Part shown: piece by piece, positions 17,474-27,035 of the stretch
How positions within the stretch are numbered: position 1 is the first letter of the stretch
Layout: the number at the start of each line of letters is the position of its first letter
NCBI RefSeq assembly: GCF_023507745.1
Contig: NZ_JALPZO010000014.1
Location: 62,001-126,000, forward strand
Reading direction: 5' to 3'
From: Vreelandella olivaria
Lineage (GTDB): Bacteria; Pseudomonadota; Gammaproteobacteria; Pseudomonadales; Halomonadaceae
DNA: 64,000 nt
Position numbers and translations under genes: made by a program
Notes under the pieces: model-generated
Databases searched by the model: none
Seen by the model: only the letters and a program-made list of their open reading frames with translations
Told to the model about the DNA's origin: nothing

Positions 17474-18307
17474 ATGACAAGTACAACAGCATTTTCAAAC
17501 CTTCGAATCGACGAGCGCGGCGTCGCCTGGTTACTGCTTAACCGCCCAGAGGTACATAACGCCTTTGACGATAGCCTGATCGCAGAGCTAAACGCCCACC
17601 TCAGCTATTTGCATGACGGTGCAACAGCAGGAGAAGTGCGTGCCGTGGTACTGGGTTCAAAGGGCAAGAGTTTTTCTGCCGGTGCCGACCTGAACTGGAT
17701 GAAGCGCATGGTCGATTACGACCTGGAGGGTAATCTCGCCGACTCCCGCAAACTATCGGCCCTGATGCATGGGTTGGATACGCTGCCCTGCCCCACTGTG
17801 TGCCGGGTTCAGGGCGCAGCTTATGGAGGCGCAGTGGGTCTGGCTGCCTGCTGTGATGTGGTGATTGCATCCGAACAGGCAACATTCTGCCTGTCGGAAG
17901 TAAAAATCGGCTTGTCGCCCGCTGTCATCAGCCCCTATGTGCAGCGTGCCCTGGGGGAGCGTCAAACGCGCCGTTATGCACTCACTGCTGAAATCATGGA
18001 TGCCCAAACGGCTCTCAAGCTCGGCCTGGCCCACAAGATTGTGGCACACGAGACGCTGGACAGTGCCGTTGAAGCCATGGTGACCACTCTTCTGACGGGT
18101 TCACCCCAGGCTCAGCGGGCAACTAAAGCCCTGCTGGCAAGTGTGGCCCAGGCACCGGATAGCGACGCTACCCGTGAGCACACCTGTCAGGTGATTTCCA
18201 AGCTGCGGGTAAGCCAGGAGGGCCAAGAGGGGCTGTCCAGCTTTTTTGATAAACGCCGCCCGGCTTGGGCTCAACAAGAAAACAGTGCTGCGGAGCCCCG
18301 TTCATGA
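17474..18307 (+). CDS. liuC: Methylglutaconyl-CoA hydratase (enoyl-CoA hydratase family)
   Basis: This 277-residue crotonase-fold protein has LLLNRPEVHNAFDDSLIAEL at about 17-36, the oxyanion-hole segment SFSAGADLNWMKRM and the second stretch GAAYGGAVGLAACCDVVIAS, followed by FCLSEVKIGLSPAVISPYV with the catalytic glutamate. Its place between the two methylcrotonyl-CoA carboxylase subunit genes identifies the substrate as 3-methylglutaconyl-CoA, hydrated to HMG-CoA. It overlaps liuD by 4 nt (ATGA), implying coupled translation. Confidence 0.93.
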   Translation: MTSTTAFSNLRIDERGVAWLLLNRPEVHNAFDDSLIAELNAHLSYLHDGATAGEVRAVVLGSKGKSFSAGADLNWMKRMVDYDLEGNLADSRKLSALMHGLDTLPCPTVCRVQGAAYGGAVGLAACCDVVIASEQATFCLSEVKIGLSPAVISPYVQRALGERQTRRYALTAEIMDAQTALKLGLAHKIVAHETLDSAVEAMVTTLLTGSPQAQRATKALLASVAQAPDSDATREHTCQVISKLRVSQEGQEGLSSFFDKRRPAWAQQENSAAEPRS

Positions 18308-20343
18308 CCTCTGAATTACATACATTCGACACCCTGCTGGTCGCCAACCGCGGTGAAATTGCCTGTCGCGTCATGCGAACCGCCCGCCGTATGGGCCTAA
18401 AGACCGTAGCGGTCTACTCCGATGCGGATGCCACCGCACGCCATGTGCGCGAAGCTGATGAGGCCGTACGTATTGGGCCTGCCACTACCCGTGAAAGCTA
18501 TCTTAATGTCGAAGCCGTGATTAAGGCTGCCCGGCGTACCGGTACCGGCGCCATACACCCCGGCTACGGCTTTCTGTCAGAAAACGGCAATTTCGTTAAA
18601 GCCCTTGAGCAGGCAGGTATTACCTTTGTGGGCCCTCCTGCCTCGGCCATTGCCGCCATGGGGGATAAGTCCGCCGCCAAAGCCCGCATGGCGAACGCGG
18701 GTGTACCACTGGTACCGGGCTACCATGGTAACGACCAGAGTGATGAACTGTTACGCACCGAGGCCGATAGCATCGGCTATCCGGTAATGCTGAAAGCCAG
18801 TGCCGGTGGTGGCGGTAAAGGTATGCGGGTGGTGGAAAGTGGCAGCGCCTTCCAGGCAGCACTGGAGGGTTGCCGCCGGGAGTCTCTGGCAGCCTTTAGC
18901 GATAACCGCATGCTGATCGAAAAGTACCTGGTACAGCCCCGCCATGTGGAAGTACAGGTGTTTTGTGACTACCACGGCAACGGCGTGTACCTCTTCGAAC
19001 GGGACTGCAGTGTTCAGCGCCGTCATCAAAAAGTGATCGAAGAAGCCCCTGCCCCCGGCATGACACCAGCGCTCCGCACCGCCATGGGCGAGGCTGCTGT
19101 ACGTGCCGCGAAAGAGATCGGCTATGTGGGCGCAGGCACCGTTGAGTTTCTATTGGATGCCGACGGTTCGTTCTACTTTATGGAGATGAATACCCGCCTA
19201 CAGGTAGAACATCCGGTCACCGAAATGATTACCGGGCAGGACCTGGTGGAGTGGCAACTGCGAGTGGCCATGGGCGAACCACTACCCTGTACCCAGGATG
19301 AGTTGACGATTTCCGGCCATAGTTTTGAAGCGCGAATCTACGCGGAAGACCCGGACCAGGATTTCCTGCCCGCCACCGGCCTGCTGACCCGCTTTGCCCT
19401 GGATTTAGAGGGCGCAGGCCTTAATAGTGACCACGTACGTTTGGATAGCGGTGTCGATAGCGGCGATACGGTTTCCATGCACTACGACCCCATGTTGGCA
19501 AAGCTGATTGTTCACGGCTCTGATCGGCAGGCAGCCCTCGCCACGCTTAATCGTGCCTTGGCCGCGCTCGATGTACAGGGAGTGGTGACTAATCGTGCAT
19601 TTCTTCAGAAACTGGCTAACCACCCTGCCTTTAAAAACGTTGAGCTGGATACGCGCTTTATTGAGCGCAATGAAGCCACTCTATTTGCCCCACGCACCTA
19701 CCGTCTGGAAGCTTACGCCAGTGCCGCCTTGATTGGCCTGCACCAGTTGGCCCAGGAGTGCGAAAGCGACTCCCCTTGGGACCGGCATGACGGCTTTCGT
19801 GTCAACGCGCCCCATACTATCCGTATTGCCCTATGCGACCCGGATAGCGCTCAAGCGGCCGCCAATGATGAAGCGGTGGTCACCGTAGAAGGCAAGCGCA
19901 ACAGCGGCGACGCTCATTGGAACCTGACCATTGGCAGCGAAACCTTCACAGCCAGCCTGCAGCCACTGACTGGCGACGCCGTGGCGGTCACTCTGGATGG
20001 CCACCGCCGACGCCTACAGGCTCGGCGCGATGGCCACGTGGTGGTGATGACCGAACCCAGTGGCGAAACACGCCTGTTCTGGCGGCGCATAGATGCTATC
20101 GACCACGGCCACCATGAAGCGGAGTCTACATTAACCGCCCCAATGCACGGCACCGTGGTAACACTACTGGTGGAACCTGGGGTAACGGTTGAGAAAGGCA
20201 TGCCCCTCATGGTGATGGAAGCAATGAAAATGGAGCACACAATGACTGCCCCAGTGGATGGCAGCGTTGACACCTTTCACTTCCAGGCGGGCGATACCGT
20301 CAACCAGGGCGATGTCCTGCTCGACTTTTCTCCCAGCGAATAG
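18304..20343 (+). CDS. liuD: Methylcrotonyl-CoA carboxylase, biotin-containing (alpha) subunit
   Basis: From MTSELHTFDTLLVANRGEIA the protein is 679 residues. In order it has biotin carboxylase N domain (LVANRGEIACRVMRTARRMG), ATP-grasp domain (LKASAGGGGKGMRVV), biotin carboxylase C domain (HSFEARIYAEDPDQDFLPATG) and a C-terminal biotinyl domain with LMVMEAMKMEHTM; biotin attaches at about Lys642. The start at 18304 overlaps the liuC stop and fits the family; the frame open from 18265 is within liuC. It forms the methylcrotonyl-CoA carboxylase holoenzyme with LiuB. The downstream liuE begins 15 nt later with AGGAGG before its ATG. Confidence 0.96.
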   Translation: MTSELHTFDTLLVANRGEIACRVMRTARRMGLKTVAVYSDADATARHVREADEAVRIGPATTRESYLNVEAVIKAARRTGTGAIHPGYGFLSENGNFVKALEQAGITFVGPPASAIAAMGDKSAAKARMANAGVPLVPGYHGNDQSDELLRTEADSIGYPVMLKASAGGGGKGMRVVESGSAFQAALEGCRRESLAAFSDNRMLIEKYLVQPRHVEVQVFCDYHGNGVYLFERDCSVQRRHQKVIEEAPAPGMTPALRTAMGEAAVRAAKEIGYVGAGTVEFLLDADGSFYFMEMNTRLQVEHPVTEMITGQDLVEWQLRVAMGEPLPCTQDELTISGHSFEARIYAEDPDQDFLPATGLLTRFALDLEGAGLNSDHVRLDSGVDSGDTVSMHYDPMLAKLIVHGSDRQAALATLNRALAALDVQGVVTNRAFLQKLANHPAFKNVELDTRFIERNEATLFAPRTYRLEAYASAALIGLHQLAQECESDSPWDRHDGFRVNAPHTIRIALCDPDSAQAAANDEAVVTVEGKRNSGDAHWNLTIGSETFTASLQPLTGDAVAVTLDGHRRRLQARRDGHVVVMTEPSGETRLFWRRIDAIDHGHHEAESTLTAPMHGTVVTLLVEPGVTVEKGMPLMVMEAMKMEHTMTAPVDGSVDTFHFQAGDTVNQGDVLLDFSPSE

Positions 20344-20358
20344 AATAGGAGGCTTCTG

Positions 20359-21273
20359 ATGGCACTGCCAAGCGCTATTAAGCTGTTTGAAATGGCTCCC
20401 CGCGACGGCTTACAAAACGAACCGGGCACCCTGGTACCCACCGCCATCAAAATCGAACTGATTGATCGGCTGGCCAGCGCGGGCCTCACCCATATAGAGG
20501 CCGCCAGCTTCGTGTCCCCGAAATGGGTACCACAAATGGGCGATGCAGCCGAGGTAATGCGCGGTATAAAACGACGGCCTGACGTCGTTTACTCCGCTCT
20601 GACCCCAAACCTTAAAGGGTTGGAGGGCGCTCTAGCGGCAGGTGTTGAGGAAGTAGCGGTATTTGGCGCAGCCTCGGAAGCATTCTCCCAGCAGAACATC
20701 AACTGCTCGATAGCCGAATCGCTGGCACGCTTTGAACCCGTACTGGCACGCGCCAAGGAGGCAGGCGTACAGGTACGCGGCTATGTTTCCTGTGTACTGG
20801 GCTGCCCTTACGAAGGCGATATTGCGCCGAAAAAAGTGGCTGAAGTGGCAAAAGCCCTGTTTGACATGGGCTGCTATGAAATTTCTCTGGGCGATACCAT
20901 TGGGGTGGGTACACCGCTCGCCGCCAAGCGCATGATTGAAGCAACCCGCCAGCAGGTACCCATTGAGAAGCTGGCCGCCCATTTCCATGACACCTATGGC
21001 ATGGCACTTGCCAACCTTTACGCCGTGATGGAAGAAGGCGTGCATGTCATTGATGCAGCCACGGCAGGCCTGGGCGGCTGCCCTTATGCCAAGGGCGCAT
21101 CCGGCAATGTAGCCACTGAAGATGTGCTTTACCTGTTAGAAGGGCTGGGCATTGACACTGGCGTGGATCTCCAGGCCGTCATCGACACCGGCTATTGGAT
21201 AACCCGGCAACTTGGCCGCAAACCCAGTTCAAAAGTCGCATTAGCCAGGAATGGCGGCGGTAACCAACAATAA
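20359..21273 (+). CDS. liuE: Hydroxymethylglutaryl-CoA lyase
   Basis: The 304-residue TIM-barrel enzyme splits HMG-CoA into acetoacetate and acetyl-CoA, the last step of leucine degradation. The N-terminal [18 protein letters not shown] carries the metal and substrate residues of the family (the RDGLQNE motif). [15 protein letters not shown] and [21 protein letters not shown] supply further metal ligands. The flexible-loop signature is [20 protein letters not shown] with its conserved cysteine. Length and order after liuD match the standard liu cluster. Confidence 0.96.
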   Translation: MALPSAIKLFEMAPRDGLQNEPGTLVPTAIKIELIDRLASAGLTHIEAASFVSPKWVPQMGDAAEVMRGIKRRPDVVYSALTPNLKGLEGALAAGVEEVAVFGAASEAFSQQNINCSIAESLARFEPVLARAKEAGVQVRGYVSCVLGCPYEGDIAPKKVAEVAKALFDMGCYEISLGDTIGVGTPLAAKRMIEATRQQVPIEKLAAHFHDTYGMALANLYAVMEEGVHVIDAATAGLGGCPYAKGASGNVATEDVLYLLEGLGIDTGVDLQAVIDTGYWITRQLGRKPSSKVALARNGGGNQQ

Positions 21274-21326
21274 AACATCGTTGCCTGCTTTTCCGCTCAG
21301 ACAAGAAAAAATATCGGAGACATACC

Positions 21327-23030
21327 ATGGCATCACCTGCTATCACCTTGCCAAGCTATACCAGCAGCACTGCAGATAAACCACTATTGGGAATGACCAT
21401 TGGCGATAAGTTTGATCAAATCGTAACCCAGTATCCAGATAATGACGCGTTGATTGCACTGCACCAGAATATCCACTGGAGCTACCGACAGCTCCAGGAA
21501 GAGGTTAATCGCTGCGCCCGCGCCCTGCTGGCGATTGGTGTCACCAAAGGCGACCGTGTTGGCATTTGGGCACCCAACTGTAGTGAATGGACACTGACCC
21601 AGTTTGCCACCGCAAAAATTGGCGCCATCCTGGTCAATATCAACCCCTCCTACCGTACCCACGAACTGGAATATGCCCTTAACCAGTCTGGCGCACGCTT
21701 TCTTATCACCGCCAATCAGTTCAAAAGCTCTGACTACACCGCCATGCTTTTTGAGCTGGCCCCAGAGCTGAAGGCCAGCACAGAAGGTCAACTGAAGGCA
21801 CCAAAACTGCCCGAACTAGAGTGCGTGATTAACCTAAGCCACGAGAAATACCCGGGAATGTGGCGCTGGGCTGATTTTCTTAATGAAGGCCACAAGGTCA
21901 GCCAAACCGATGTCAACGACCTGCAAGCCACCCTACAGTTTGATGACCCAATCAACATTCAATACACCTCGGGCACCACTGGCTTTCCTAAGGGCGCCAC
22001 ACTGTCCCACCACAATATTCTGAATAACGGCTTTTTCGTTGCCGAAAGCATGGGCTTTACCAGCGAAGACCGCCTGGTGATTCCGGTACCCCTCTACCAC
22101 TGCTTTGGGATGGTTATGGGCAACCTGGGCTGCGTTACCCATGGTGCAACAATGATTTATCCCGATGAAGGCTTCGACCCTGGCAAAGTGCTGCGGGCAG
22201 TACACGAACAAAAGGCCACAGCGCTGTATGGCGTACCGACCATGTTTATTGCCGAACTGGAGCACCCCGATTTCGCCAGCACCGATTTTTCATCGCTGCG
22301 TACCGGCATTATGGCGGGCTCCATTTGCCCTGCAGAAATTATGAAGCAGGTCATTAATAAGATGAACATGAAGGGCGTGCAGATTGCGTATGGCATGACC
22401 GAAACCAGCCCTGTTTCAACCCAAACCGGCGCCAATGACACCATCGAAAAACGCGTCTCCACCGTGGGCCGAACCCAGCCGCACCTGGAAAGCAAAATCG
22501 TCGACCCTGGTAACGGCGGCATTCTTCCCCGAGGTGAAATCGGCGAGCTGTGTACCCGTGGCTACAGCGTTATGCTCAAGTACTGGAATAACGCAAAAGC
22601 CACCGCTGAGACCATTGATGAAGCTGGCTGGATGCATACCGGCGACCTGGCCATCATGGATGAAGAGGGCTACATACAAATTGTTGGCCGTATCAAGGAT
22701 ATGGTCATTCGCGGCGGCGAGAACGTTTATCCCAAAGAGATAGAGGAGTTTCTTTACACCCACCCGGCCATCTCCGATGTACAGGTTACCGGTGTACCGG
22801 ATAAACGGTATGGAGAAGAGCTCATTGCCTGGGTGAAACTGAACAGCACCGCGGGAGAGGTGACCGGCGAGGAGTTGCGGGAGTATTGCAAAGGCAAAAT
22901 CACCCACTTCAAAATCCCGCGCTACTTTAAGTTCGTGGATGAGTTTCCGATGACCGTGACCGGCAAAATCCAGAAATTCAAGATGCGCGAGATTTCGATA
23001 AAAGAGCTGGGCCTGGATCAGGAGTCGTAA
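21327..23030 (+). CDS. AMP-binding acyl-CoA synthetase of the liu operon
   Basis: The 567-residue adenylate-forming enzyme has the ATP-binding loop [19 protein letters not shown] at about 212-230, [30 protein letters not shown], the hinge [22 protein letters not shown] and a C-terminal [13 protein letters not shown] with the catalytic lysine. It resembles medium/long-chain acyl-CoA synthetases. Homologues in gammaproteobacterial liu clusters suggest it activates isovalerate, acetoacetate or related branched acids. The gene is 53 nt after liuE with a GGAG-type site before the ATG. The exact acid cannot be read from sequence. Confidence 0.88.
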   Translation: MASPAITLPSYTSSTADKPLLGMTIGDKFDQIVTQYPDNDALIALHQNIHWSYRQLQEEVNRCARALLAIGVTKGDRVGIWAPNCSEWTLTQFATAKIGAILVNINPSYRTHELEYALNQSGARFLITANQFKSSDYTAMLFELAPELKASTEGQLKAPKLPELECVINLSHEKYPGMWRWADFLNEGHKVSQTDVNDLQATLQFDDPINIQYTSGTTGFPKGATLSHHNILNNGFFVAESMGFTSEDRLVIPVPLYHCFGMVMGNLGCVTHGATMIYPDEGFDPGKVLRAVHEQKATALYGVPTMFIAELEHPDFASTDFSSLRTGIMAGSICPAEIMKQVINKMNMKGVQIAYGMTETSPVSTQTGANDTIEKRVSTVGRTQPHLESKIVDPGNGGILPRGEIGELCTRGYSVMLKYWNNAKATAETIDEAGWMHTGDLAIMDEEGYIQIVGRIKDMVIRGGENVYPKEIEEFLYTHPAISDVQVTGVPDKRYGEELIAWVKLNSTAGEVTGEELREYCKGKITHFKIPRYFKFVDEFPMTVTGKIQKFKMREISIKELGLDQES

Positions 23031-23861
23031 GTGGCCATGCCGACCTCTCATCTTTTGGCAGAACACTATCAGCGCTCCCTGCGCGCTGATGAGGTACTTG
23101 CCCGGATATACAGCCACTACCCCGATGGCCCAAAGCTCCACCAGCTCGCGCCTCTGGATCAATTGCATATCGGCGGCATTAGTGCCTCTGCACGGCTGCT
23201 TAATCTGCTTGATGTTGCTGAGCATTCCCTGGTGTTGGATATTGGCTCAGGGCTGGGCGGGCTAATGCGCCAGGGGTCTGCACTAGGGTTTCACATGGTG
23301 GGGCTGGATATCACCCACCGCTTTAACATCTTAAATAAAGCGCTAAGTGAGATAGCCGTACATCAAAACGGCGCGGCGCAGCGCTGGGTAACCGGTAATG
23401 CCGGTGCACTACCTTTTGCCGCCAATTCGTTTGACGCTGTACTGTTTCAGCACAGTCTAATGAATATGCCAGACCCTGCTCAAGTCATCGCAGAGTGCCA
23501 CCGGGTACTGCGCCCAGGTGGCAAGCTGGTAATGCACGAAGTCATCAGCGGTGGCCAAAGTGCCAATCTACGCTTTCCGGTTCCCTGGGCGGACACTCCA
23601 GAGCATTCGCATCTTTTAGATATCGCCATGCTACTTCAATTACTTAAAGAGGGTGGATTGCAGCTGCTGCACTGTGAAGACTGGACCAGTACCGCACTGG
23701 AGTGGCGTCAGCGCCAAGGGCAAAAAGAACAGGCCACCGCTAAAGCCGTGCTCTCCCCTCAATGGGTATTTGGCGAACGCTTCGTGGAAATGAGCAACAA
23801 CCTGCTGGAAAATTTATCAAATGATGCAATTAATGTGGTAGAAATCAGCGCCTGTTGCTAG
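23031..23861 (+). CDS. Class I SAM-dependent methyltransferase at the end of the liu operon
   Basis: This 276-residue protein has motif I VLDIGSGLGGLMRQGSALG at about 67-85, the acidic strand-2 end GLDITHRFN, motif IV FDAVLFQHSLMNMPD, and LRPGGKLVMHEV. An N-terminal helical segment containing LDQLHIGGISASARLLNLL is like that of sarcosine/dimethylglycine and ubiquinone-type methyltransferases. The GTG at 23031 directly follows the synthetase stop, with GGAG six nt upstream; an ATG at 23037 is the alternative. Such tight linkage to the acyl-CoA synthetase suggests co-transcription, but no methylation is known in leucine degradation. The substrate is unknown. Confidence 0.8.
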   Translation: MAMPTSHLLAEHYQRSLRADEVLARIYSHYPDGPKLHQLAPLDQLHIGGISASARLLNLLDVAEHSLVLDIGSGLGGLMRQGSALGFHMVGLDITHRFNILNKALSEIAVHQNGAAQRWVTGNAGALPFAANSFDAVLFQHSLMNMPDPAQVIAECHRVLRPGGKLVMHEVISGGQSANLRFPVPWADTPEHSHLLDIAMLLQLLKEGGLQLLHCEDWTSTALEWRQRQGQKEQATAKAVLSPQWVFGERFVEMSNNLLENLSNDAINVVEISACC

Positions 23862-23899
23862 TCTGATTAGGATATCTCCCATGGCAAAGGACATGAGGA

Positions 23900-24475
23900 A
23901 TGCCTATAAGCCGCTTGGCAAGCACGCTTCTATGCAGTGTTGTCGGCTCAGCCATCCCTGTACTGAGCGTTTTTGCCGACGACAGTACGCTTGCTATCGC
24001 CTACGCCACGCCCAGTAGTGAACTCATTCAGTTGGAGAATGGCGTGATTCTGGAAGGCAGCGATTTGAGCAGCCTGGATACCTACACCACTGGCTTCCGT
24101 TTAACAGCAGGATTTAGCCCCTTGCGGTTGCCACATCTGGATATCGGCGCTGAACTTGCCTACCGTGAAAGTGAAGAAGTACCTATCTCATCAAGCGTTA
24201 CCCCTTTGATTATGGATACTCTTAGCGTGGGTGGCGCCATAGTGGCGGGTGTTCGTGTGGGGGCTTTTAGCGTGTATGCGAAATCCGGTCTTACTGAATG
24301 GCGCGGTGAAACGGATCAGCCCTATGCAAACGATGGCGGTACTGCCTGGCTACAGGGCCTGGGCGCCACCATGACTATCAACCATCTGGTAAGCCGTCTT
24401 GAATACGAGCGCATTGATGCTCCCACTCTCAGTCACCTCAATATGCTAAGCGCCTCTCTGCACTTACCTTTCTAA
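23900..24475 (+). CDS. Predicted outer-membrane beta-barrel protein
   Basis: The 191-residue product has a signal peptide (MPISRLASTLLCSVVGSAIP then VLSVFADDS, cleavage near residue 26). The mature chain has alternating beta strands (YTTGFRLTAGFSPLRLPHLD, IGAELAYRE, LSVGGAIVAGVRVGAFSVYAKSGLTEW) and ends in a terminal phenylalanine (LSASLHLPF), the usual outer-membrane insertion signal. The small eight-strand OmpA/PagP-like size fits. It is 38 nt downstream of the methyltransferase, so it might be read from the liu transcript, although the functional link is unclear. I do not recognise a named family. Confidence 0.7.
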   Translation: MPISRLASTLLCSVVGSAIPVLSVFADDSTLAIAYATPSSELIQLENGVILEGSDLSSLDTYTTGFRLTAGFSPLRLPHLDIGAELAYRESEEVPISSSVTPLIMDTLSVGGAIVAGVRVGAFSVYAKSGLTEWRGETDQPYANDGGTAWLQGLGATMTINHLVSRLEYERIDAPTLSHLNMLSASLHLPF

Positions 24476-24585
24476 AGCGCGTGCACCAGGAACTTCTATT
24501 CCGCTGCCCAACGATTCGCTATCAGGCAGCTCACTACCTGTTCCACTATCAATTACCCATTGACGTTTCCCTTCATCGTGTTAAT

Positions 24586-24603
24586 GTACTAGTACGCTAG
24601 TAC
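24586..24603. promoter_or_regulatory. TrpR operator
   Basis: GTACTAGTACGCTAGTAC is an almost perfect palindrome with the CTAG half-sites of TrpR operators (E. coli trp operator core GAACTAGTTAACTAGTAC). It lies 20 nt upstream of the trpR ATG. A TTGACG -35 at 24560-24565 with a TAATGT -10 at 24582-24587 (16-nt spacer) places the operator over the -10 and start region, the arrangement expected for repression. Confidence 0.88.
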
Positions 24604-24623
24604 ATCAATAATCCGGTGGCACC

Positions 24624-24890
24624 ATGCCCTCAAACGACGACTATCAGGCAGAGCTAGTCCGCCATTTACTCGCTATCGACTCAGCGGACGCAATGGATGC
24701 AGCATTAGCCAGCCTGCTAACCCCCGCTGAGTATCAAGAGATCAGTAAACGTTTGCAGATTTTTAAGCTGCTGCGCGAGGGTGTGCCCCACCGCAAAATT
24801 GCTGAAACCCTGGGCGTTGGTATTGCTACGGTTTCCCGCGGTTCACGCGCGTTAATGACGCTTCCTTCTTCACGGAATGATCACCTATGA
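24624..24890 (+). CDS. trpR: Trp operon repressor
   Basis: This 88-residue all-helical protein contains the TrpR fold: LLTPAEYQEISKRLQIFKLLREGVPHRKIAETLGVGIATVSRGSRAL at about 31-77, with the helix-turn-helix in HRKIAETLGVGIATVSRGS. Length is slightly below E. coli TrpR (108), which has a longer N-terminal arm. With tryptophan bound it should repress its own promoter through the palindrome 20 nt upstream. The stop overlaps the trpE start by 4 nt (ATGA), so repressor and enzyme are made from one message. Confidence 0.93.
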   Translation: MPSNDDYQAELVRHLLAIDSADAMDAALASLLTPAEYQEISKRLQIFKLLREGVPHRKIAETLGVGIATVSRGSRALMTLPSSRNDHL

Positions 24891-26305
24891 CAACTGCTGA
24901 TACACACGCCTCAGCGCCTGGCCCACAGCCTTTTACCCTGCCGCGCAAACCACACTATGTAACACTGGCAGCGGACTGCGATTTTTTTGCCCTGTTTCAA
25001 AAAATTGAGCGGCAGTTTGATACCTGTTACATGCTGGAGTCGCTGGGTGAGGACAGCCATATAGCACGCCACTCGATCATCGGCTTTGACCCCGAATACA
25101 CGCTGTATGCCAACGGCGACACGCTGACGATTGAAGACCGCAACGGCAGTGCCCAGCACTATCAGAGCGACAACCCCTATGAGCTGCTGCGCAGCCTGAT
25201 ACCACAAAACATTATTTCCCGTAAGTATGCCGGTGGGCTGAGCGGTTACCTTGGCTACGATGCCATGCACTATTTCGAGCCATCGCTTACCTTGAAAGCC
25301 AGCGACGACTTCGACACGTTCCGTTTCGGGTTATACAAGGATGGGCTGATCCTCGACAAAATGACAGGGGAAGTGACGTACTTCTATTACGACAATAGCC
25401 GTTACGAGTTTCTACAAAAGCTGATTGATGCTGACGATGAACCTGCAAGACCACTGCACATTACGGCCCTGGGCGACACCATGTCCAGGGAGGAGCATGC
25501 GGCGGCAGTGGCTAAAGTGAAGCAGGATATTATCGACGGCAAGGTATTCCAGTGCGAAGTCGGATTCAAAAAGCGCTTTCGTATCCAGGGCGATACCCTG
25601 GCGCTGTATGATCAGTTGCGGACGATTAACCCATCGCCTCAAATGTACTATGTCAAATTTGGCGAGCAAAAGCTGATCGGCGCCAGCCCAGAACTACTAT
25701 TCCGCTTACGCCAGGGGGAGATGGAGACCTTCCCTTTGGCAGGCACCACCACCCGGGGCCAAACACCTCATGAAGATACCCAGTTGGCCCGCGCCCTATT
25801 AAACGACCCGAAAGAGATCGCCGAACACAATATGATTGTGGATCTACACCGCAATGATATTGGCCGTGTGGCGCAGTTCGGTACCGTGAAGGTGCGTAGC
25901 CTGATGGACATTAAGCGCTTTAGCCACGTCCAGCATATTTCCAGTGAGATCGTCGGCATTATTGCCGAAGGGGAAGATATGTTTACGGCACTGGCCAGCA
26001 ACTTCCCTGCGGGCACGCTAACCGGCGCCCCAAAAATCGAAGCAATGAAAATCATCGACGACCTGGAAACCGATGGTCGCGGTCCCTATGGTGGCGCGGT
26101 TGGCCAGTTCTCCTTTAACGGCGACTGCACCTTTGCGATTCCCATCCGTACGGTGTTTGTGAATGGTGAGCGGGCCTACGTACAAACCTGCGGTGGTAAC
26201 GTGTTTGATAGTAATGCTGAGGATGAGTACGAAGAGATCCGCCGCAAGTTTGCTGGCACCCGCAAAGCCCTTGCCCCCTTTATGGATACGGAGAGCCACG
26301 CATGA
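24887..26305 (+). CDS. trpE: Anthranilate synthase component I
   Basis: The 472-residue protein has an N-terminal regulatory domain with the tryptophan-feedback motif CYMLESLGED (MLES at about 49-52, compare LLES in E. coli). The chorismate-binding catalytic domain includes GKVFQCEVGFKKRF, FPLAGTTTRGQTPHED, DLHRNDIGRVAQFGTV, HISSEIVG and FPAGTLTGAPKIEAMKII. The PLAGT sequence (alanine, not lysine) is typical of anthranilate synthase and argues against aminodeoxychorismate synthase PabB. It uses chorismate with ammonia or glutamine delivered by TrpG. It lies between trpR and trpG with 4-nt overlaps on both sides. It is somewhat shorter than E. coli TrpE (520). Confidence 0.93.
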   Translation: MTTADTHASAPGPQPFTLPRKPHYVTLAADCDFFALFQKIERQFDTCYMLESLGEDSHIARHSIIGFDPEYTLYANGDTLTIEDRNGSAQHYQSDNPYELLRSLIPQNIISRKYAGGLSGYLGYDAMHYFEPSLTLKASDDFDTFRFGLYKDGLILDKMTGEVTYFYYDNSRYEFLQKLIDADDEPARPLHITALGDTMSREEHAAAVAKVKQDIIDGKVFQCEVGFKKRFRIQGDTLALYDQLRTINPSPQMYYVKFGEQKLIGASPELLFRLRQGEMETFPLAGTTTRGQTPHEDTQLARALLNDPKEIAEHNMIVDLHRNDIGRVAQFGTVKVRSLMDIKRFSHVQHISSEIVGIIAEGEDMFTALASNFPAGTLTGAPKIEAMKIIDDLETDGRGPYGGAVGQFSFNGDCTFAIPIRTVFVNGERAYVQTCGGNVFDSNAEDEYEEIRRKFAGTRKALAPFMDTESHA

Positions 26306-26970
26306 AGGTGCTGATCATCGATAATTACGACTCCTTCACCTATAACCTGTACCAGTTTATTGGTGAGATTTTGACCACGGAAAAAAACCGCGGTGAATTG
26401 CCCCATTTTGAGATTATTGTGAAACGCAATAATCAGATTGATTTCAAAGCGATTGAAGCCATCGCCCCGGATCGCATCATCATCTCCCCCGGCCCCGGCT
26501 CACCGGATGACCCGCGCTATTTTGGCGTATGCGCTGAAGTAATTGAGAAGCTGGGAAAAACCACGCCGTTGCTGGGAGTTTGCCTGGGCATGCAAGGCAT
26601 TGTGCACGTATTCGGCGGCAACGTTGTGAAAGCCCCACTACCCATGCATGGCAAAATCAGTCCGGTTAACCACAACAATCACTCGGTATTTAACGGCGTG
26701 CCCGACCAGCTTGAAGTGATGCGCTACCACTCGCTGATTGCCGAGGCCGCAACACTACCGGATTGCCTGGAAGTAACCGCCGCCGTGGGCGCCCTGGATG
26801 CCGACAGTTTCGCACAACGCGACCGTTGGCCGTCAGTCGGTGAATTTGAGTTGATGGGTGTTAAGCACCGGGACTATCCGATTCACGGTATTCAGTTCCA
26901 CCCGGAATCATTCGCCACCGAGGGCGGCAAAGAGCTGATTGCTAATTTTCTCTTTGCGCCAGCTCATTAA
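26302..26970 (+). CDS. trpG: Anthranilate synthase component II (glutamine amidotransferase)
   Basis: This 222-residue class I amidotransferase begins MKVLIIDNYDSFTYNLYQFI. It has IISPGPGSPDDP at about 60-71, the nucleophile motif LLGVCLGMQGI (Cys94), MRYHSLIAE and the His-Glu pair in IHGIQFHPESFATEGGKELI near the C-terminus. It releases ammonia from glutamine for TrpE. The ATG overlaps the trpE stop by 4 nt. The usual CLGHQ reads CLGMQ here, a modest variation. A protein of this class can also serve folate synthesis, but the trpR-trpE linkage favours tryptophan. Confidence 0.93.
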   Translation: MKVLIIDNYDSFTYNLYQFIGEILTTEKNRGELPHFEIIVKRNNQIDFKAIEAIAPDRIIISPGPGSPDDPRYFGVCAEVIEKLGKTTPLLGVCLGMQGIVHVFGGNVVKAPLPMHGKISPVNHNNHSVFNGVPDQLEVMRYHSLIAEAATLPDCLEVTAAVGALDADSFAQRDRWPSVGEFELMGVKHRDYPIHGIQFHPESFATEGGKELIANFLFAPAH

Positions 26971-26998
26971 GAGGTAGGTAGGCATCAAAACTAGCGTT

Positions 26999-27035
26999 GG
27001 TGGTTAAATAATTCCAAGCTGGAATATTAACCACC
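26999..27035. terminator. Hairpin between convergent trpG and DUF1294 genes
   Basis: GGTGGTTAA and TTAACCACC (9 bp) flank an inner ATTCC/GGAAT stem with loop AAGCT. It lies 29 nt after the trpG stop and covers the last codons of the opposing DUF1294 gene. It has no strong T-tract on either side, so a bidirectional terminator role is plausible but not certain. Confidence 0.45.
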
